A program made the position numbers and the translations under genes. The notes beneath the pieces were generated by a model. That model searched no databases. It had not been told where the DNA came from and saw only the letters and a program-made list of their open reading frames with translations. A stretch of 64,000 bases of DNA, taken from positions 155,794,532 to 155,858,531 of the forward strand of contig CAXKWD010000001.1 in the NCBI GenBank assembly GCA_964059195.1, given 5' to 3'. The stretch comes from Ectobius pallidus (taxonomy: Eukaryota > Arthropoda > Insecta > Blattodea > Ectobiidae). Positions 35,095-45,860 of this stretch are shown here, piece by piece (within the stretch, counting starts at the first letter, position 1; each line of letters starts with the position of its first letter).

Positions 35095-35961
35095 AAGTGC
35101 CAGTATGTTTTTGTTTAATCAGTTATGACTGCAATTATGATATGCAGAATATGTTTTTTTTTAATTGATTTCCAAGTTAAGCTCCAGATTTATTCATTAA
35201 GCAGGGCTTACAGAAGAAGAAAGGTCTACCATCTCGGCCACCTGGGTCATTTTAACAGTCTAGTTGGATAAGCGCATGTAAAACAATAGTGTTTTTTGTC
35301 ATAGCTACCTATATTTTAATTTCCAAGGCCTTATAAGATCACAGTAAAACAATAGGCTATGTTGTCAAGATAACTGATTTTCATTTTTTTTATAAATTCT
35401 TTCGAATACGTATATTGCCATAAAATAGGCACTAAATTGAGCATTACTCCGAAACAGATCAACCGATTTTATCCATTATGAATAGACGTCTTCCCATGGA
35501 CATTGTAAATGTGTATACCAAGTTTCATAAAAATCCGGTAAAGCGTATTTGAGTTACCGCGTCTTTAAAATATACACTAAATTGGGTTTTACTCCGGTAC
35601 CGGTCAACAGATTAGGTTCAAATTCAATAGGGCACTTCTCATGGACGTCATAAATGGGTATACCAAGTTTCATGAAAATCCGTTACAGCGTATTTGAGTG
35701 ATGGCGCCTTTCCGTGAGAAAGGCGCCATAATCTATTAAAATAGGCACTAAATTGGGCATTACTCCGGTACCGGTGAACCGATTTGGTTCAATATCAATA
35801 GGGTTCTTCCCATCGACATTATGAATGTTTATACCAAGTTTCATGAAAATCCGAAAAAGCGTACTTGAGTTATGGTGCGTACAGACGCACGGACAGACAG
35901 ACAGACGGACAGACATTTTTTCGTCCCCCACACAATCTCATAAAGTACCATACTGGCACTT
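35095..35961 (-). mobile_element. TIR element with internal about 147-bp tandem repeats
   Basis: The ends AAGTGCCAGTATG (35095-35107) and CATACTGGCACTT (35949-35961) are perfect 13-bp inverted repeats. Inside are about three units of about 147 bp with blocks CCGGTACCGGT, TATACCAAGTTTCATG and AAAATCCG. The stretch at 35880-35930 is rich in ACGGACAGACAG. This copy is inverted relative to the larger one at 50472-51746. No transposase seen. Confidence 0.75.
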
Positions 35962-37346
35962 AATAAACACAACTTTGTCATTTTTATATTGAAAAAAGAA
36001 AGAGCGTTAAAATTAAAGAAAGTTTACTTTTGAATAGGGGTTGTGTACACATGAGGTAAAAGCACATAAAATCTTCCCTTTCCTTAACCTTGAACAATCA
36101 CCTTTTTATATAAAAGCTACGACATAATCGAGTGTCATAACTTGAACCAGGGGCCGTGCCATGATAATTATTTTGATATAAAGCATAGAAAGCGCTGGAA
36201 ATATGTGAACCGTGAAAAAACAGGCGAACACGAGCGACAATGGCAAAATGTAATTTATTTCGAGTTGTAAATAATATTTTGCTCTTCTCAAGTAACTAAG
36301 ACATGTTTTGTGTACTATTTGGTGATAATTTTTTTCTTTTCGTCTAAACGCAACACCACATTGTCATCTTAAACATTGATTTGTTGCTCTGGAGGCTACT
36401 TACACTAAAACGACTAAGTTTAAGCAAACTGAGAGGTAAATAAGATAATGTAATACAGTAATGATCGTAATCATATCTGGTCTCAGTATTAACTACTGTA
36501 TTAATATATCAAAGTTAAGTTCAATAACCGACGCCTTTTCTCTCAAAATGCAATTAGAGCGTAAAATTATTTTAAATACGGTGTCTATTATCTTATATTT
36601 TTTAACAGTGTTTTGAAATCTGCACTTTAAAAAAAAATTGTGTTTTGGCTTCGGTTTAGCCTATATATGCTCTCATCTTTTTACTTTCTGTCACTTGAAT
36701 TTCTTGTTCCCTCCCTTTTTGGCTTCAGTACGTGTTGTAGGAAAAAATCCTGCTGGAAACATTCAAACCAAGATACAGGTTTAGTTCGATTTGTAACAGT
36801 TTTTATAAGCCTTCCGTTCCCATGTTCCTGTATTTTTCATTACTATATATGCTAAGTCCCGTATGCTTGATCTTTAATGTATTGTGAAATAACTGGAATT
36901 TGCTAATTTTATGTTCATAATTGACAGGGTTGGATAAGAGTTCATTATGCTGGATGGAGATTTCATCCTAACACATGGTATACACACTGCTTACGTACGA
37001 TCTGTGCTTCAGCGATATATCCTGTGAGATATAACAATGGGAAAACTGGACCAATGCCGGATAAGCAGTTAACAATGAAACGCTGGACCAATACCACGAG
37101 ATGGAGAGAATACTGGACCAATAGCGTTCAACTTGCCGGCCATTCTTCAGGAGTGTTTCCATGGAAATCGTTCACCCTCCTGTCATATTTGCTGGAGGGT
37201 AAAAGCGACAAAAAATTTCGTGAGCAAAAAGTACATCTTATTTTGTTATAATCATCGCCACTGAGTTAATTTTTAACGTAGTAGTGAATTTAAACGTTAG
37301 TTTTCATATACAGTAAGTTTAATGTGTTTTACTTTGTTTCCACAGA
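35962..37346. other. Upstream region of the spliced gene
   Basis: No clear coding exon. A moderately GC segment at 36929-37198 could be a 5' untranslated exon: it begins after an AG and ends before GTAAAAG. It contains repeated CTGGACCAAT motifs at about 37045, 37084 and 37120. This is speculative. Confidence 0.3.
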
Positions 37347-37400
37347 GAGCAGAAAGCGCTATCACAAGTTTGCTTCTACAACGAGATTACAACAGAAATC

Positions 37401-39383
37401 ATGGATCTTCGAGGTCGTTCAACATCTCAGCCGGACTGGTCCGGAGTGTCGTTAGGGCCTGATCGAAGAGAATCCGCCACGCAGCCGACCATCTCAATGC
37501 GAAGAGCGGGTTTGAAAGTAAGTATCAATCTGATTTCTGCAAAGTACATGAAAATATTTGTCCGTGTATAGAAAAATGAATACCGTTGGCGAGAAAAAAG
37601 GCCACCTAGTATCCAATACAACAATCAAGCAAAACTTTAGGAAATTGACATAAAATAAGCATGAATTAAAATGAAATCGCTCCAGATATCAAGCAAAAAT
37701 TACATTGCTCATTTCACCTTTCATTTTGACGGTATAAGTGTGTTTAAATGCAACAGAAAGTGTTAACTTTCGTGAGTGTTAATCTTAAGGTCAAAATTTC
37801 GTTTAGCTTCGAGCTTAACATAATGATTGTATTGTTCAGGTAAATTTATATCACATTGAATCCACATGCATACACATGAATCTACACTGAATCCACATTA
37901 ATCGACAAGACATAGGCTTGCTAATTTTCTAGTAGATATATTCTCACATGCACACACTGACATAAAAACTAAATTAGTACAATAATTAGAACATTTCAAG
38001 CGTAGCGCCTAAATTTACTTTTTTTTTCTTTCTTTCTTTCAGTGGCCTGTCAGATACAGAGTCATATCTGCAATTACAATCATCCTGGCAGCTCTAGAGT
38101 CGAATCGACTTGTATCTGTGTTCCTGCTGCTAATTCAACATCTGCATGTGCTGGCCCAGATCATCACGGGTTCCCTCACCCTGCTGGAGTATGGTGTGAT
38201 CATGGCGATGTTATGGCATCTACATCAGACGCTCAGCTCCGCTGTGGAAGGACGAGAATGGACTACGAGATTCACCATTTCCATTTGGCTGATGTATGGA
38301 AGTCTCCTGTTGAACATCATGTCTGTACTCCACTACTCGATGTTGGTACTGGAATCTATAGTGGACCAGTAAGTACGCTACTATCTAGTGAATAATTATA
38401 TTAATTATTTCCAGTACTTTAGGCCTATATATCATATTTATTACGCGATTAAAACTTTCCATTTTATTAATAATCTGTAGTGAAAATTAACAAATTATAG
38501 CATAAAAGAGTCACCTGTTAATAATAATATTACAGGCATGTAATTTTGTTTTTAATAAATTGGCGGATCAAGTGTCGGCACAAACGAAGGGCGCACCAGG
38601 ATTGAGTGCACAGAATTGAATTCCATAGAATCGATCGAAAATTATTTTACATGACGCTCCTGATACAGGAAACAGGTTCAGATCGAACACAATCCTGCAT
38701 GTAAATATTTCTTTCCCAAGCTTTCAACAAGATGTGTGTTATTTTTCCAGCAAACCTGAAATGACCCTTCTCGTTTCCATCATGATTGCTCAGAGTCTAC
38801 TGGAGATGCTTGCAGAGGTGAGACTTTGTGTGTTCTATTGTATTATTTTATATTGTTAGCTATTAGCTAATTGAAATCGATTTTGTCAGATTTTGGTACG
38901 TCAGAAGGAACTGGAGTCCTCTATAATACCTTCACAGTAACCAGATGGTCCCATCAGCGGGTCTAAAATGAATTTACAGAGCTGCCGTTTCTCGTCATTA
39001 AATGTAGCAAATGTTTATAAATCACTTTCCCCTTTGCTTTTTTCTCATTTAAAGAAATATATATTCGTGAAAAACCGAACAGTAAATTGAATTAAGATCG
39101 GAACGCTTATGCTACCAAACTTAGTAAAAATAATATATTGAAATATAATGTAATATATTTTGTATTTGTTATTTTATTCATTGTTTTAATGTTGTGTTTC
39201 CACAGGCCTTCCTGGTGGTATCTGCCTGTAGCATCACAAGTCTGGGAAGAGATATCCTCGTCCCAAGAAACCTCAGCGAGGACAGCGAAATGTGTGTTTT
39301 TCCTAGTGATGATGGCTCAAGTGTGTCTTTTCGCCGGTGCGCTAGCTGTCCTGCAATGCTGTCCCCAGAAGCAACCAGTATAG
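37401..39383 (+). CDS. Possible exon-3-skipped isoform B of the same gene
   Basis: Exon 2 ends with two bases of a codon (CA), so joining it straight to exon 4 at 39206 completes CAG (Gln). That opens a different frame in exon 4, ending at TAG 39381-39383 and giving 206 residues. This frame reads PSWWYLPVASQVWEE and then a strongly hydrophobic CVFFLVMMAQVCLFAGALAV before a short CCPQKQPV end, so it adds a membrane span instead of the acidic repeat tail. Exon 3 is 67 nt, so inclusion or skipping switches frame. The splice arithmetic is seen in the sequence; use in vivo is inference. Either frame could be the sole real one. Confidence 0.4.
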
Positions 39384-39637
39384 TCACGTTTGTTAGTGAA
39401 GAGGACAGTCATGAGGTTGAGGAAGTCATCGACACAGGTACAGAGGAAGTAATCGGCACAGGTACAGAGGAAGTAATCGTCACAGGTACAGAGGAAGTCA
39501 TTGACACAGGTACAGTTGCAGAAGTCATTGACACAGGTACAGTTGCAGAAGTCATTGACACAGGTACAGTTGCAGAAGTCAATGACACAGGTACAGTTGC
39601 AGAAGTCAATGACACAGGTACAGGTACAGATGAGTGA
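37401..39637 (+). CDS. Four-exon gene for unknown multi-pass membrane protein (isoform A)
   Basis: The coding exons are 37401-37517, 38043-38368, 38751-38817 and 39206-39637, giving 313 residues. Introns start GTAAGT, GTAAGT and GTGAGA and end in pyrimidine tracts plus CAG, CAG and CAG, with matching phases 0, 2 and 0. The ATG at 37401 is the first in an exon that seems to start after the CAG at about 37346. Residues 1-39 are polar. Hydrophobic spans lie at roughly 46-57, 62-97 and 116-142 (exon 2) and 152-183 (exons 3-4). The tail from residue about 240 is a degenerate repeat of EVIDTGTVA. It probably acts in a membrane. I do not recognise the family; a chemoreceptor-like fragment is possible but unsupported. 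Confidence 0.65.
39418..39630 (+). repeat. Coding minisatellite, 24-30 bp units
   Basis: Seven to eight units like GAAGTCATTGACACAGGTAC, with two lengths: 24 bp (with GAGGAAGT) early and 30 bp (with GTTGCAGAAGT) later. All unit lengths are multiples of three, so the frame is kept. It encodes the acidic tail of isoform A. Confidence 0.92.
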
Positions 39638-39679
39638 GGCAGTAAGGAATTAATTTAGGTGATATATGTTATAATTAGG

Positions 39680-40090
39680 TTATGATTGGATTTACATTAA
39701 GGGCGTGTTGTCTATGTCTATAAATTTCATGTATTTCGAGTGTGTTCAATTTCTAACCTTTGTCCTGATGTGTAAAATTTCTAATGTCTGCTAAATGGAT
39801 TTACTTAGGTGTTTTTCATCTAAAAGATGTTTGGCATAAGCAGATTTTCTAGTCTTTTGTTTACAGTCCAATATAGGCTATGTTCTTTAAATCTTTGTGT
39901 GAATTTCCTGCATGTTTGTCCTATTCACCGCATTTCAGCTTATATACACCATTATGATTGAACTGTTCAGTTTCATTGTTTCTAATACTAAATAATTTGT
40001 CCTTTAAGTGGTTACTCATTTTATATGCAATTTTAAAGTTGTTTGTTTTCTAAATCTTAGAAATTTTAAGCACGTTATTATCCGAATATG
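39680..40090 (-). pseudogene. Penelope GIY-YIG nuclease and C-terminal remnant
   Basis: The minus strand reads KIAYKMSNHLKDKL, FNHNGVYKLKCGE (the GIY-equivalent GVY with the C-x2-C start), a damaged YIG region, AKHLL-EKH, and KLNTLEIHEIYRH at the end. In Penelope elements this domain nicks target DNA. Stops interrupt it. Confidence 0.75.
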
Positions 40091-43000
40091 TAAATATTAT
40101 AAATTTGTTGTTGTTGTCTTTTTCTATCGGTATGAGTCTTGAGATTTTATTCTTATTGTTTTCCAGTGATCTTTTTTTTCAGTAATTTAAGTATGGTGTT
40201 TTGTTTGTATGCATTATTATTCGCTACTGAAATTATGAAATTTAATTATTCATTATACTGTTTGGTATTCATAGGTATATTAATGACCCTGTGAATCATA
40301 CCGTTAAATGCGGCGATTTTTTGTTGTTTGTTTTCTAAATTTTAGTAATTTTGTGCTCATTATTATCCAAAAATGTAAATATTATAAATTTTTTGTTGTC
40401 TTTATCTATCAGTATGAGGCTTGAGAATTTATTCTTATTGTTTTCCAGTGATCTTTTTTTCAGTAATTTAAGTATGGTGTTTTTTTTGTAGGCATTATTA
40501 TTGGCTACTGAAATTATGAAATTTAATTATTCAGTATACTGTTTGGTATTCATAGGTATATTAATGACCCTGTGAATCATGCCGTTAAATGCAGCGATTT
40601 TTTGTTGTTTGTTTTCTAAATTTTAGTAATTTTGTGCTCATTATTATCCGATTTTATTCTTATTCTTTTCCAATGATCTTTTTTTTCTGTTTCTTCAGTA
40701 ATTTAAGTATGGTGTTTTTTGTATCCATTATTATTGGCTACTGAAATTATGGTATTTAATTATTCATTATACTGTTTGGTATTCTTAGGTATATTAATGA
40801 CCCTGGTGAATCATACTGTTAAATGCGGCGATTTTTTGTTGTTTGTTTTCTAAATTTTAGTAATTTTGTGCTCATTATTATCCGAATATGCAAATATTAT
40901 AAATTTTTTGTTGTTGCCTTTATCTATCGGTATGAGGCTTGAGATTTTATTCTTATTCTTTTCCAGTGATCTTTATTTTCTGTTTCTTCAGTAATTTAAG
41001 TATGGTATTTTTTTGTATCCATTATTATTGGCTACTGAAATTATGGTATTTAATTATTCATTATACTGTTTGGTATTCATAGGTATATTAATGACCCTGT
41101 GAATAATACCGTTAAATGCAGCGATTTTTTGTTGTTTGTTTTCAAAATTTTAGTAATTTTGTGCTCATTATTATCCGAATATGCAAATATTATAAATTTT
41201 TTGTTGTTGCCTTTATCTATCGGTATGAGGCTTGAGATTTTATTCTTATTCTTTTCCAGTGATCTTTTTTTTCTGTTTCTTCAGTAATTTAAGTATGGTG
41301 TTTTTTGTATCCATTATTATTGGCTACTGAAATTATGGTATTTAATTATTCATTATACTGTTTGGTATTCTTAGGTATATTAATGACCCTGGTGAATCAT
41401 ACTGTTAAATGCGGCGATTTTTTGTTGTTTGTTTTCTAAATTTTAGTAATTTTGTGCTCATTATTATCCGAATATGCAAATATTATAAATTTTTTGTTGT
41501 TGCCTTTATCTATCGGTATGAGGCTTGAGATTTTATTCTTATTCTTTTCCAGTGATCTTTTTTTTTCTGTTTCTTCAGTAATTTAAGTATGGTGTTTTTT
41601 GTATCCATTATTATTGGCTACTGAAATTATGGTATTTAATTATTCATTATACTGTTTGGTATTCTTAGGTATATTAATGACCCTGGTGAATCATACTGTT
41701 AAATGCGGCGATTTTTTGTTGTTTGTTTTCTAAATTTTAGTAATTTTGTGCTCATTATTATCCGAATATGCAAATATTATAAATTTTTTGTTGTTGCCTT
41801 TATCTATCGGTATGAGGCTTGAGATTTTATTCTTATTCTATTCCAGTGATCTTTATTTTCTGTTTCTTCAGTAATTTAAGTATGATATTTTTTTGTATCC
41901 ATTATTATTGGCTACTGAAATTATGGTATTTAATTATTCATTATACTGTTTGGTATTCATAGGTATATTAATGACCCTGTGAATAATACCGTTAAATGCA
42001 GCGATTTTTTGTTGTTTGTTTTCTAAATTTTAGTAATTTTGTGCTCATTATTATCCGAATATGCAAATATTATAAATTTTTTGTTGTTGCCTTTATCTAT
42101 CGGTATGAGGCTTGAGATTTTATTCTTATTGAATTCCAGTGATCTTTTTTTTTTCTGTTTCTTCAGTAATTTAAGTATGGTGTTTTTTGTATCCCTTATT
42201 ATTGGCTACTGAATTTATGGTATTTAATTATTCATTATACTGTTTGGTATTCTTAGGTATATTAATGACCCTGTGAATCATACTGTTAAATGCGGCGATT
42301 TTTTTGTTGTTTTTTTTTCTAAATTTTAGTAATTTTGTGCTCATTATTATCCGAATATGTAAATATTATAATTTTTTTGTTGTTGCCTTTATCTATCGGT
42401 ATGCGGCTTGAGATTTTATTCTTATTGTTTTTCAATGATCTTTTCTTTTTCTGTTTCTTCAGTAATTTAAGTATGGTGTTTTTTTGTATCCATTATTATT
42501 GGCTACTGAAATTATGGTATTTAATTATTCATTATACTGTTTGGTATTCTTAGGTATATTAATGACCCTGTGAATCATACCGTTAAATGCAGCTATTTTG
42601 TGTTGTTTGTTTTCTAAATTTTAGTAATTTTGTGCTCATTATTATCCGAATATGTAAATATTATAAAGTTTTTGTTGTTATTCTTATTCTTTTCCAGTGA
42701 TCTTTATTTTCTGTTTCTTCAGTAATTTAAGTATGGTATTTTTTTGTATCCATTATTATTGGCTACTGAAATTATGGTATTTAATTATTCATTATACTGT
42801 TTGGTATTCATAGGTATATTAATGACCCTGTGAATCATACCGTTAAATGCAGCGATTTTTTTTGTTTGTTTTCTAAATTTTAGTAATTTTGTGCTCATTA
42901 TTATCCGAATATGCAAATATTATAAATTTTTTGTTGTTGCCTTTATCTATCGGTATGAGGCTTGAGATTTTATTCTTATTGTTTTCCAGTGATCTTTTTT

Positions 43001-43140
43001 TCAATAATTTAAGTATGGTGTTTTTTTTGTATGCATTATTATTGGCTACTGGAATTATGAAATTTAATTATTCATTATACTGTTTGGTATTCATAGGTAT
43101 ATTAATGACCCTGTGAATCATACCGTTAAATGCGGCGATT
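40090..43140 (-). repeat. 11-copy tandem array of a Penelope linker segment
   Basis: The landmark AGGTATATTAATGACCCTG recurs at about 40274, 40554, 40790, 41080, 41372, 41668, 41961, 42256, 42552, 42812 and 43098. The usual period is 292-296 bp, and two units are shortened (236 and 260 bp). On the minus strand each unit reads KIAAFNG, IHRVINIPMNTKQYNE, then ISVANNNGYKK, SSLIPIDK and FAYSDNNEHKITKIL, i.e. the region between RT and nuclease. A period of about 294 is 98 codons. Recurrent stops (for example after TKQYNE) are shared by several units, so the amplification happened in an already dead copy or spread the defect. Confidence 0.9.
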
Positions 43141-43835
43141 TTTTTGGCTGTGAGGGTGGTTGGACGTGTTATGAATTAAGTAGTCTGTATTTTGTTGGTT
43201 TTCTAAATATGTTAAAAGTTAATGTATTGTTTCCTCTAGTACTAGTAAGATCTAGATAGTGCAAATTTCTGTTTTCTTCTTTTTCATAAGTGAAAGTTAA
43301 ATTCTTGTTCATTTTGTCTCTTATTATATCAGCGATGTGACTTTCTTGGCATTTGAAAATTCCATCAACGTATCGGTGGTATTTCCTTATGTTGTACTTC
43401 TTAATGATTTTTTCTATTTTCTGTTCTTCGATGTATTGTAGGAAAATTTCAGCAATTGTGTGGGTTAACTTAGTAATTTGTTCTGTTACAAGCGGATTTT
43501 CATTGGATTTGTCTAATGTATTGCGCAGTATTTCCTTTGTGTCTTTTATTGGGATATTAGTATCTAGACAAATAAGTATTTCATTTTATTTATTTTAGTG
43601 TCTCTTATTGTTTGTACTAGATCTAATGAATTTTTGAATGTGTATCTGTTTTTTAATTGGCCTTTGTTCCAGCATGATAGTGACAGTTTTTGCTAATTTA
43701 AAGGTGTGAGCATTTTTAAAGTTAACTATCGGCCTAATAGGTTTGCTATCTTTGTGTGTTTTAATTTGTGCCCTTAAAGTAGGCGTTTGAGGATTCATAT
43801 TGATTTTGTGTTTTTTGTCATTTTCATTCAAAATA
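43140..43835 (-). pseudogene. Penelope-like reverse transcriptase remnant
   Basis: Minus-strand blocks in order: TPTLRAQIKTHKDSKPIRPIVNFKNA (43.8-43.7 kb), FKLAKTVT, a KNSLDLVQTI-like block after a frameshift near 43620, RYVDGIFKCQ (the YVDD catalytic box with the second Asp changed to Gly), LHYLDL, and FRKPT followed by HNTSNHPHSQ. The last corresponds to the RKPT-xTD...HP block characteristic of Penelope elements. The 5' part beyond 43840 is missing. The altered catalytic box and frameshifts make it inactive. Confidence 0.88.
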
Positions 43836-43859
43836 AGGTCTGATACATGTGATAGACTC

Positions 43860-44170
43860 TTCCCATGCCCAGAAATAGAAAGGAACCTTTAGTTTCTTGT
43901 AACCCACACACTCATTAGATCAACTGTTCTGACGCATTTTACAGTAATAGTAACAAAAAGAAAGTTAAATATTTTTTTGAGAAGTTTGATAAGGAACTGA
44001 AAGAAATTAAAATAATTTTGATAAATTTGTATAAGTAACAAAAGAGATTTGGATAATATTTAAAAAATTTGAGTAAGAATCAGAAGATAAATTTGTAATG
44101 TAAAAGAAAAGTATAGTGATGTAAAGTAATTTTTTTGGCGTCTGAAAATATTGTAACTAAGGCAATGAGT
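43860..44170. repeat. Copy 1 of the 3-copy repeat GCCCAG-AATAGAAAGG
   Basis: From CTCTTCCCATGCCCAGAAAT to about 44170. It is diverged from copies at 45040-45400 and 47705-48065. It abuts the 5'-truncated end of the Penelope element. Confidence 0.8.
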
Positions 44171-44211
44171 GTACTTAAAATTGTATAGCATGAAAATAAT
44201 AATTTCTTTCA

Positions 44212-45860
44212 GGTTTTGGGCACCACCCATTTAGTAATTCTGACATAGGGGTACTGTTGTACTCATTCTCCTTTAGCCATTTGACGTAGGCCTTTCCATT
44301 AGTAAATTGTAGTTGCTGAATATTTTCTATTAGTGTTAAAATAAGGCCAGTTCTATAATGAACATTTTGAACTTATTCATAAAAAAGGGTTAACATCTTA
44401 ATCATAGTAGTTAATATTTGCTATAAATGTAAATTTGGAAACGCGACACTGTTTTTAACATGTGTTGATTATGTCTGACATGGGTTGTTTGAAACAAAGC
44501 AAAACAACAAAATTGAAAAAAAAAATCTTATAAGAGTAAGTTAGTATTTTAAGGTATTTGAAAAGATTTAGAGAGTATTGAGCATACAAATTAAACAATA
44601 TTGTTGTAAAAATGGTCGACCAATTGTCATTTGCCCTGAACCCTGATAGTCGATTTGGAGGACAGAGACGACTAAGGTAGATTCATTGAATTTTCTTTAT
44701 TGTTTCAGTATTGTCTTGATATGGTGGTGCAGCCAAGATGTAGAAATTGGTACCATACTGCAGCGACCAGTTTATATGGATAATAGCCCTGTTTCATAAC
44801 AATAATAATAATAATAATATTAATAATTTCTTTCAGGTTTGATAAGCGTAAACTACAGGGTAGTGAGTATGGTAAAAATTGAGTATTTTAGACAGTTCTG
44901 TAAAACAGAAAAGATATATGTGTAGTTTACATTTGTGATTTTATTCCTCTGTTGTGTGAATTGCCCAGAGAGGTCATTTTTCAATTACTGAAAACTGTTT
45001 GCTAATTTAAAACTTTTAAAGTATGTTATACATGTAATAGACTCTTCCCATGCCCAGTAATAGAAAGGAACCTTTAGTTTCTTGTAACTCACACTCATTA
45101 GATGAACTGTTCTAACGCATTTTAGAGTAATAGTAACAAAAAGAAAGTGAAATATATTTTTTTAGAAGTTTGATAAAGTAACTGAAAGAAATTAAAATAA
45201 TTTTGGTAAATTTGCATAACTAACAAAAGAGATATGGATAATATTTTAAAAATCTGAGTAAGAGTCAGAAGACAAATTTTTAATGTAAAAGAAAAGTATA
45301 TGTGATGTAAAGTAAATTTTTTGGCCGTCTGAAAATATTGTAATTAAGGCAATGAGTGTATTTAAAATTGTACAGTATGAAAATAAACTGATTAGTAAAA
45401 TTTTCTAAAGCTAAAAGATGTTACACTGTTCTTCAGAAAATATATTCATACGGAACAAGGGGTATTTATAATAAGTGACCGGTGCGGAAGAGCGATTCAC
45501 ACACCCAGTCTTTCCCCTCATTTAAGAAAAAACAGATACTGTGCGCTTTGTTGGGTGTGTTGCAGCTAAACATAAGAACGTGCTGGACTAGATGCTGTTT
45601 CCTGGTTGGCATCATTCTAGATATGCCTTCTGGAGTCATGTTTGTTTGGACTGTATCATCGGGTGGCCTCCCGAATAAGATCCCGAAATTTCTAACTACG
45701 TGGAGCTTCGGTTTCTGCTTTCAAGACATCTGTCAGCTCACTCAAAAGATCTTTGCACTCAGCCTCATCTGCAGTATGGACATACGCAAAGTGTATTTCT
45801 TGGTACAGGTTATGAGTTTGTTATTACGATATGAACTCCTGCTATGTAATGTATGAAAAT
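44212..45860. repeat. Diverged segmental duplication, left copy
   Basis: Co-linear with 46965-48510. Paired anchors are TTTAGTAATTCTGACATA (44230/46980), CAGTATTGTCTTGATATGGT (44707/47398), AACTACAGGGTAGTGA (44850/47527), CCCATGCCCAGTAATAG (45048/47716) and AGTGACCGGTGCGGAAGAGC (45475/48140). The offset is about 2.67 kb. The spacer 45861-46964 has no second copy in the window. Confidence 0.85.
45490..45835 (-). pseudogene. Unknown coding-like segment, copy 1
   Basis: The minus strand reads LYQEIHFAYVHTADEAEC, KDLLSELTDVLKAE, then (after a one-base frameshift near 45695) TPEGISRMMPTRKQH and CNTPNKAHSICFFLNEG to a stop by 45478. Comparison with copy 2 shows an in-frame 3-nt difference (an extra Leu codon) and mainly conservative changes, a coding-like pattern. 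The family is unrecognised. The frameshift suggests this copy is dead. Confidence 0.4.

Larger units (their letters stand above)
39650..43840 (-). mobile_element. Penelope-like element with amplified internal segment
   Basis: Read on the minus strand the order is RT core (43835 to about 43140), 11 tandem copies of a linker segment (about 43140-40090), then a GIY-YIG-type nuclease remnant and C-terminal end (about 40090-39680). This is the diagnostic Penelope order. The element lies antisense, beginning about 45 bp past the stop codon of the upstream gene. All parts contain stops or frameshifts. Confidence 0.85.

Noticed and set aside
39409..39615. Minus-strand repetitive Thr/Ser/Val frame
   Set aside because: It is the antisense of the in-frame coding minisatellite of the spliced gene.
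41099..43116. Repeated plus-strand hydrophobic open frames (SLLSEYANIINFLLLPL type)
   Set aside because: They are the antisense shadow of the Penelope linker array. The minus frame has the recognisable family blocks.
45482..45856. 124-codon plus-strand frame as the coding strand
   Set aside because: The matching region of the second copy is broken on this strand, while the minus strand gives protein-like text with in-frame length differences in both copies.
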